From NCBI GenBank assembly GCA_000611775.1, contig KK106981.1:4900927-4964926 (forward strand): 64,000 nucleotides of DNA, written 5' to 3'. This DNA comes from Umbilicaria muhlenbergii (taxonomy: Eukaryota; Ascomycota; Lecanoromycetes; Umbilicariales; Umbilicariaceae). Below the pieces are notes generated by a model. The model was given only the letters and a program-made list of their open reading frames with translations. It had not been told where the DNA came from and did not search any database. Numbering within the stretch: the stretch's first letter is position 1; each line of letters begins with the position of its first letter. Positions 58,184 through 64,000 of the stretch are shown here, piece by piece. The position numbers and the translations under genes were made by a program.

Positions 58184-61100
58184 CAACTAATGAAATCTTT
58201 CATGAGTTGAAGAAATTCAAGAAGCAGATAAGGATAATGTTTAAAACAATTAATGAAAAAAGAACAGCAGAATGAGAAATCTGCAACATTCAGCAGAAAG
58301 AAGCAGCTGCTACATATATAATAAATCTTTAAAGACTCACCTCACATATGAATTAAAATAATATTGCTTTGATGACGCAATATTATAAGAGATTGAAGGA
58401 TGTGATGAAAGATGAAATCTTTAAAGCTGAACACTCTGTCACACTCTCAGAAATGATTGAATGATCAATCATTATTGACAACTGAGCTTACAAATAAAGC
58501 TTGAAAAAGAGTCATAAGATTCTCATATCATAAAGGGCTGAGAAGAATCATGAGCATCAATATAATAATCAACTTTATTATGAATCTTAATTTATGAAAA
58601 TCAATGCAGCTACTCAAGTGAATCAGTTTCAGTGAAGAAAAAGCTCAGGGAAGAACTCAGAAAAGAAAGAAAAATCTTACAGAAATAATTATTACAGCTG
58701 CAGAAAATCAGAACATTTTGTCTGAGATTGTTAAATTCTTGAAAAGATTATTCAATCAAAGAAGACATACACTGCCACGTGAGAAGTGAAGAACAAGAAC
58801 AGTCATAATGTTATATTTTAAACAGCATGTTACAATGATGACTGTCACACACATTAAAGTGATAAAGATGGCTCTGAATGATTTTCATGTCAATTAAAAA
58901 AAACAAGAGAATATGCCACTACCTTTCACTTAAATCAAGTCATGAACTTGAAGAAACAACAAGTTTGATGAGATCAATTCAGTCAAGAAGACAATTATAT
59001 TAACAGTGATAAAATAATGCCCTTATCAAGTGAGGAGGAAGACTTCATAAAAGTAATAAACTCTGAAGACTCAAAGGAACTCATTGAAAAAGATGATGAC
59101 ATTTACTTAAGCATTCATTCATGAAGAACAGTGATTGAAAACTTATGAAGAAGTATTTAAAGTGTTAAAAGAATCTCCTGAGAATTATGAAGATCACATA
59201 ACTCAGTTGCAGAAGTAAATCCTGTGAACAGTTAAAAATGCATTCACTCAGAAAGATGAGATCAAGAATATGAATTATCAAAACATACTCAAAGAAACAC
59301 TGCTGAAAGATTCAAAGTTCATCATGAAAAGAGGATATGTTACCCTTGACAGAGCACATATCTCAAGGAAACTACATATGAAAGTTTAAGAACTCTGAAG
59401 CAAATACTTAAAGTTAAACTTAATATAATACTCAGACAAGAAAGTTGACCTGAAGGATTTTAAATATGTGAGAGAGAATCTGAGATTCCTCTCATTTAGT
59501 TCAAAAAATTAAAAAGCTCTTCAGATCAGAGGCCTCTGAAGATGTTTAAATTAAAATCTTCAGAAGAGGTGATTGCTAAAGAAATCACTGTCACAGAAGA
59601 CATGAGCAACTTTCATGTTTAAATTAAAGTGAAAGGTCACTCAGTCAGACTGTTAATCAACAGTGACTGCACAGGGAATTTCTTGAATTCATGATTTATT
59701 AAATTGAACAGGATAGAAATTTGAAGGAAGTAGAATTCTTATTTACTTCAAGAATTTAATAAAATCCTCATAAAACACAACAACAGTCATGTAAATGAAG
59801 AAACTGTTTCAATATCTGTTTAAATAAGTTGACACTGAGAAAAAATTAATTTCAACATTATGAAGCAGTCAGGAAGTGACATAGTTCTAAGCATATCTTA
59901 ACTTTAAACAATTAATCTTATGATCAATTGAGCTGAGAATAAGATATACTTCATGAGAAACAGTATCTTTATGAAGTTATATTCAATCCTGTACTCACCT
60001 GAAGGAGTGAAAGTCTTTACTATGACAGCAGAAGAGACACATGTGGAATTAAAAAATCCTGATGCAAAGATACTGTGAATTAAGCAAGTCAATGATGACT
60101 GAGACTCTATTATCAAGTTATCTATCTCTAAAGAATATAAAGACTTTGAAGAATTGTTTACAGCAGTTAAGAAACAGGACACCTTACTGAAATATTAAAA
60201 ATAAAATCATAAAATCAAAATCATGAAGAGTTGTAAATTAATGAAGCAACTCATATACCTGTTGTCACCTCAGAAGTTAAATGCATTGTGAGAATACTTA
60301 AAGAAGAACTTATGAAAAGGATTCATTCAAGAATCTCAGTCTTCAGCTGAATATCTGATATTGTTTGTCTCAAAATCTGATGAATCATTGAGGTTGTGTG
60401 TTGACTACAGGGCACTGAACAACATAATGATAAAAAATAATTATTCACTGCCGCTCATGTCAGAACTGCAGGACAGATTTCAGAGAATATAATGATTCAT
60501 GAAATTTAACATTTCAGAGGCATTCAATCAGATATGAATAAAAGAAGGTGATGAATGAAAAACAGCATTTTAAACACATTCAGGACTATATAAGTACTTA
60601 ATAATGTTATTCAGATTAACCAATGCCTCTGCAACTTTTCAGGCTTTCATCAACAACATTTTACAGCAGTATTTAAATCAGTTCATGATCATCTATCTCA
60701 ATGACATACTGATGTACTTAAAAATGAAAGAGCAGCATATTAAACATGTTTATAAAGTCCTGCAAGCGTTAAAGGACACTGACTTGTGAGTTAAGCCTGA
60801 GAAAAGTCTTTTTCATGTCAAAGAAGTTCAGTTCCTTGAATTTATCATCACATCAGAAGGCTTATGAATGAACTTAAAAAAAATCAGATTCATGATTGAA
60901 TAATCAGTTTTAATAAGTATTAAGAAAGTACAGTTCTTTCTAAACTTTGCAAACTTCTATAGAAAGTTTATTGAGAAGTATTTTAAAATTGCAGCACCTC
61001 TAATGAAGTTGATGAAGAAAGACTGAAAGTTCATTTAATTTACTGAAGTACAAAGATCTTTTGAAGAGCTGAAGAAGCACTTCACATTATAATTAATTCT

Positions 61101-63272
61101 CATGAGTTTCAACCCTGAGAAACCTATTACGCTCAAGATGAACACATTAGATGAAGTCATAAAAGCATACATTAATCAGTTAAATGATAAAAGATGTCTG
61201 TGATCAATAACTTACTACTCATGAGAACTGTTAAATGCTGAACAAAGTTATAAGATACATGACAAGGAGCTGTTAATTATTGTTAATGCATTTAAACAAT
61301 GACATGTATATCTCAAAGGATCAAAGTATAAGGTTTAAGTATATTCAGATCATAAGAATTTACTGTACTTCATGATAATAAAAGTCCTGAACTGAAGACA
61401 AGTTTGTTGATCAGAAGAGTTGTCACAGTACAATTTTAAAATTCATTATCAAAAAGAATCAGAGAACATTAAAGTGAATACTTTCAGCAGATGAGCTGAT
61501 TACCTGCAGGAAAAATTAATCATGAATCAAGTCATCCTCTGAAAAGATGAGCAAGAGAGCATAACATATAACAGAGAAGTCAACTTTATGATAAAAGTTA
61601 AAGATGACACTTTCAAAAGTTGAGTTCAAAAAGTGTTGAAGAATAATAAGTTAATGCAACAAGTCTTTCAGAATATCAATGATCATGAAAGCTTTAAAAA
61701 GCAAGAAGGTCTCTTACTTTTTCAAGGCTTAATTTACATATCAATCACCTTACAGGAGACATTAATAGAAGAGTGTCATTTTAGCAAAATGAATGAGCAT
61801 CAAGGAGTTGAAAAAACAGTGAAATGACTCACATGAACATACTACTTCTCATGATTGAGGAAGAAGATTGAAGAAATTATTTAAAAATGTGATACCTGTC
61901 AGAAAAATAAAGCAGAACATCATAAATCATATGAATCATTAAAATCATTATCAACATCATCACAATCATGATTAAGCATCACATTAAACTTCATGATAAA
62001 GCTGTCAAGATCAAAGGAACCCTTGATGAAAGTATTATACAACACAATACTGATTATAACAGACTGACTCACAAAATATAAATACTTTTTGTCATATAAG
62101 GAGTCATCATCAGCAGAAGAATTAATGTACACATTCTTAAAAATTATAACAGTTAATCATGAGTTATCAGAAGAAATAATTTCAGACAGAGATAAACTCT
62201 TCACCTTCAAGTTCTGAAAATCATTAATGAATTAATTGAGAGTTCATCACAAGCTGTTCACTGCATATCATCCTCAAATGAATGAACAGACTGAACACTT
62301 AAATCAAATGTTAAAACAGTACTTATGCTGCTATGTTAATTATCAACAAATCAATTGAGTAGAACTCTTACTGATAGTTCAGTTAATTTATAACACAGCA
62401 GCAATGAAGTCAACAGATGTATCACTGTTTTATATTAATTACAAGTTCAAGTCACTTATGAATGAAGCAAGAGGGTTGATAATGATAACATAAAAAGTAA
62501 AAGTACAGATGAACTGATTAAAGGATCTTCATCAGAAACTTTAATGAAACATAAAATTTACCTCAGAAAAATCAACAGTATATCATAATAAGAAAAGAGA
62601 TAAAGGATTTACTCTTGAAGAAAGAGATAAAATATACCTCCTGCATCACAATATCAAGACAAAGTGATCAAGCAATAAATTGAATCACAAGAAGTTAAAA
62701 CCTTTTCACATTTTAAAGAAGGAAGTGTCAACTATGAGCTTGAACTTTCATCAATTATGTGAATACATTCAGTATTTCATGTATCTCTACTTGAATCAGC
62801 TGATCTGAAAATGCTGTTACAAGACAATTCACCTGAGATCAACTTTGAAAGTCAAGATGCTGAGTTTGAAGTAGAGGAAATTTTAGATCAACAAGAGATA
62901 AATGATAAGTTTCATTATCTGATTAAATAAAAAGGTTATGACACGGCAGGGAACACATGAGAATCAATAAAGATGTAAAGAAGTGAGTGTATGATGATCA
63001 TCATATAAGAGTTGAATGAGGTGTTGTAGACAATATAGTCATGATAGATTAATGCAATGATTATATGTCTTTTATTTAATGACAAAACTGATCACTGAGA
63101 AAGCAGGTTTCTGAACCTCCTTGTGAAGAGTTTTACTTAATGTCAAGGCGCTAGGCGCTGAGTCATCATATTTATATAATGTCATACTATAGTGTCATAT
63201 TATAATGTCATACTAGTGTCATATTAGTATTGTACTGTCATATTATTATATGATGACCTTGACACAGCATTC
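58184..63272 (+). mobile_element. Ty3/Gypsy chromodomain retrotransposon relic
   Basis: A fossil plus-strand element. In order: the later part of gag with a zinc-knuckle region near 58690-58735, protease near 59.6-59.7 kb, reverse transcriptase 60.3-60.9 kb with its active-site region near 60700, RNase H 61.1-61.5 kb, integrase 61.65-62.75 kb, a chromodomain near 62.88-62.98 kb, and an LTR-like end at 63023-63272. It is broken in many places, but its parts are in the usual chromovirus order. Its 5' LTR and the first part of gag are not on this side of 58184; a gag fragment on the opposite strand at 53859-54540 is the likely missing part. Confidence 0.82.
63023..63272 (+). repeat. LTR-like end of the Gypsy
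   Basis: Begins tgttgtagacaatatagt and carries a run of gtcatattataat-type units. The reverse complement occurs at 17166-17415, so the family has at least one other copy in the window. The exact right edge is uncertain. Confidence 0.6.
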
Positions 63273-63766
63273 TCCTTCTCATGACGTCATCTCTGAAGTC
63301 AACTAACCGCTCATAAACTTCATTATGACGTCATAACAGTTGAGGTTATAAGGTGAGCATGTTGAGCTTGTAAGATGATCACATGAGACTGCATTAAAAT
63401 AAGACTGATCACATGCTCTCACTTAATTGTGATGATATCACGCTGACAGTAAGCTTTCTTCATAACATAAACATTAAAAATCATAATGTTTATTATAGAT
63501 TTAAAACACACCTTCTCTTGTGTTTCTTCTTCATCATTTTTATTATAACATGTCATTGTACTTCTCATGACTTTTTCACAGCTCATTGAGTGACCTGATG
63601 ACTTCATGACATCATTCCTCATTGCAGAGGTGTTCACCTCATGAAGGAAGCATTATGAAGCTTGCAGCTCATGCTTCATTTGTGATGTCATACTTCCTGT
63701 CATACCTCATATGAATGCTAACATGATATATAAGCAATTAATACTTGAACTCTTAAACTCACAGTC
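63273..63766 (+). promoter_or_regulatory. Promoter-like stretch with CRE palindromes and TATA box
   Basis: Two perfect tgacgtca palindromes lie at 63282-63289 and 63326-63333, retaining CpG in a region where CpG is rare. A tatataag sequence near 63727 lies about 40 bases before the ATG at 63767. tgacgtca is the binding site of CREB/ATF-type bZIP factors; use as a promoter or LTR regulatory region here is inferred. An open minus-strand frame at 63419-63637 has no recognised features. Confidence 0.35.
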
Positions 63767-64000
63767 ATGAACAACAGTGAAGACTCATCTTCATCAGAGA
63801 AGCCTGTCAATCTCTGAGCTCAGTGTGATGAGAAGAGCTCTGAGTCAGAGTCAGTGAGTGAAACTGTGATGATTGACACCTTCAGAAAGAGATGAAGAAA
63901 CAGAGTGATAAAACTGACTGTTCAGCACCTGAAGAGAGTCAAGCATTTATTTTTAAATGACATCTTCAGCAGCAGTTTCTGCTCTGTGTGATGTCATGAT
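63767..64000 (+). pseudogene. Acidic reading frame, cut by window end
   Basis: Starts with ATG at 63767 after a TATA-like sequence and reads MNNSEDSSSSEKPVNL, then an acidic SSESESVSETV and a basic region with RVIKLTVQHLKRVKHLF. In-frame TGA codons, probably from TGG, interrupt it. An acidic serine-rich start is common in fungal Gypsy gag proteins and in other transposon proteins, so this may be the start of yet another element. Function unknown. Confidence 0.4.

Noticed and set aside
59904-60182. Minus-strand 92-codon frame
   Set aside because: It lies opposite the protease-to-reverse-transcriptase part of a plus-strand Gypsy and shows no motif of its own.

Overview
The window looks like a repeat island from a filamentous fungus, most probably an ascomycete. 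The reasons are the element families present (chromodomain Ty3/Gypsy elements, Tad1-like LINEs with an RNase H and a C-terminal zinc motif, hAT miniature elements, a large DNA transposon with an SNF2-like helicase) and the heavy one-directional C-to-T / G-to-A decay that recalls repeat-induced point mutation (RIP). No intact host gene was found. Almost every coding relic is broken, and the short open frames left in them are remnants. CpG and runs of CC/GG are strongly depleted, whereas CpA and TpG remain common, so the decay is not the classic CpA-only kind.

Layout. 1-524: one end of a fold-back TIR element (family E). 525-4970: Gypsy relic, plus strand. 5107-5290: LINE 3' end, then AT-rich sequence. 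7.3-17.2 kb: a minus-strand Gypsy split by a second minus-strand Gypsy (8197-14157) that has 171-bp LTRs. 17.4-19.3 kb: a plus-strand Gypsy fragment. 19.3-23.1 kb: decayed tandem repeats carrying two much fresher hAT-type miniature elements (19465-20306 and 21120-21782, each with an 8-bp target duplication) and a chromodomain fragment. 23546-47235: a LINE copy split by a 23.1-kb insertion. The insertion holds a KDZ/CACTA-like transposase gene, an SNF2-like helicase gene, a third gene of unknown function, and a nested 10.6-kb Gypsy (34139-44759). 47.2-51.8 kb: further LINE copies head to tail, one with a second copy of the 663-bp hAT miniature element. 52.3-58.2 kb: minisatellite arrays, hAT ends and E elements arranged around an inverted block. 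58.2-63.3 kb: another chromodomain Gypsy. 63.3-64.0 kb: a promoter-like stretch and the start of an acidic reading frame.

The most useful observations are these. (1) The 23-kb insertion, about 12.5 kb without its nested Gypsy, looks like a large DNA transposon carrying its own transposase, a helicase and a third gene. (2) The block 53859-57304 is inverted relative to its surroundings between two E elements. Two independent split features only fit together with it reversed, and an 18-base match to the Tn5 mosaic-end sequencing adapter sits inside the right-hand E copy, so a misassembly is likely. (3) Young and decayed copies of the same DNA elements show the mutation spectrum directly: C followed by C, G or A changes, and C followed by T mostly does not.
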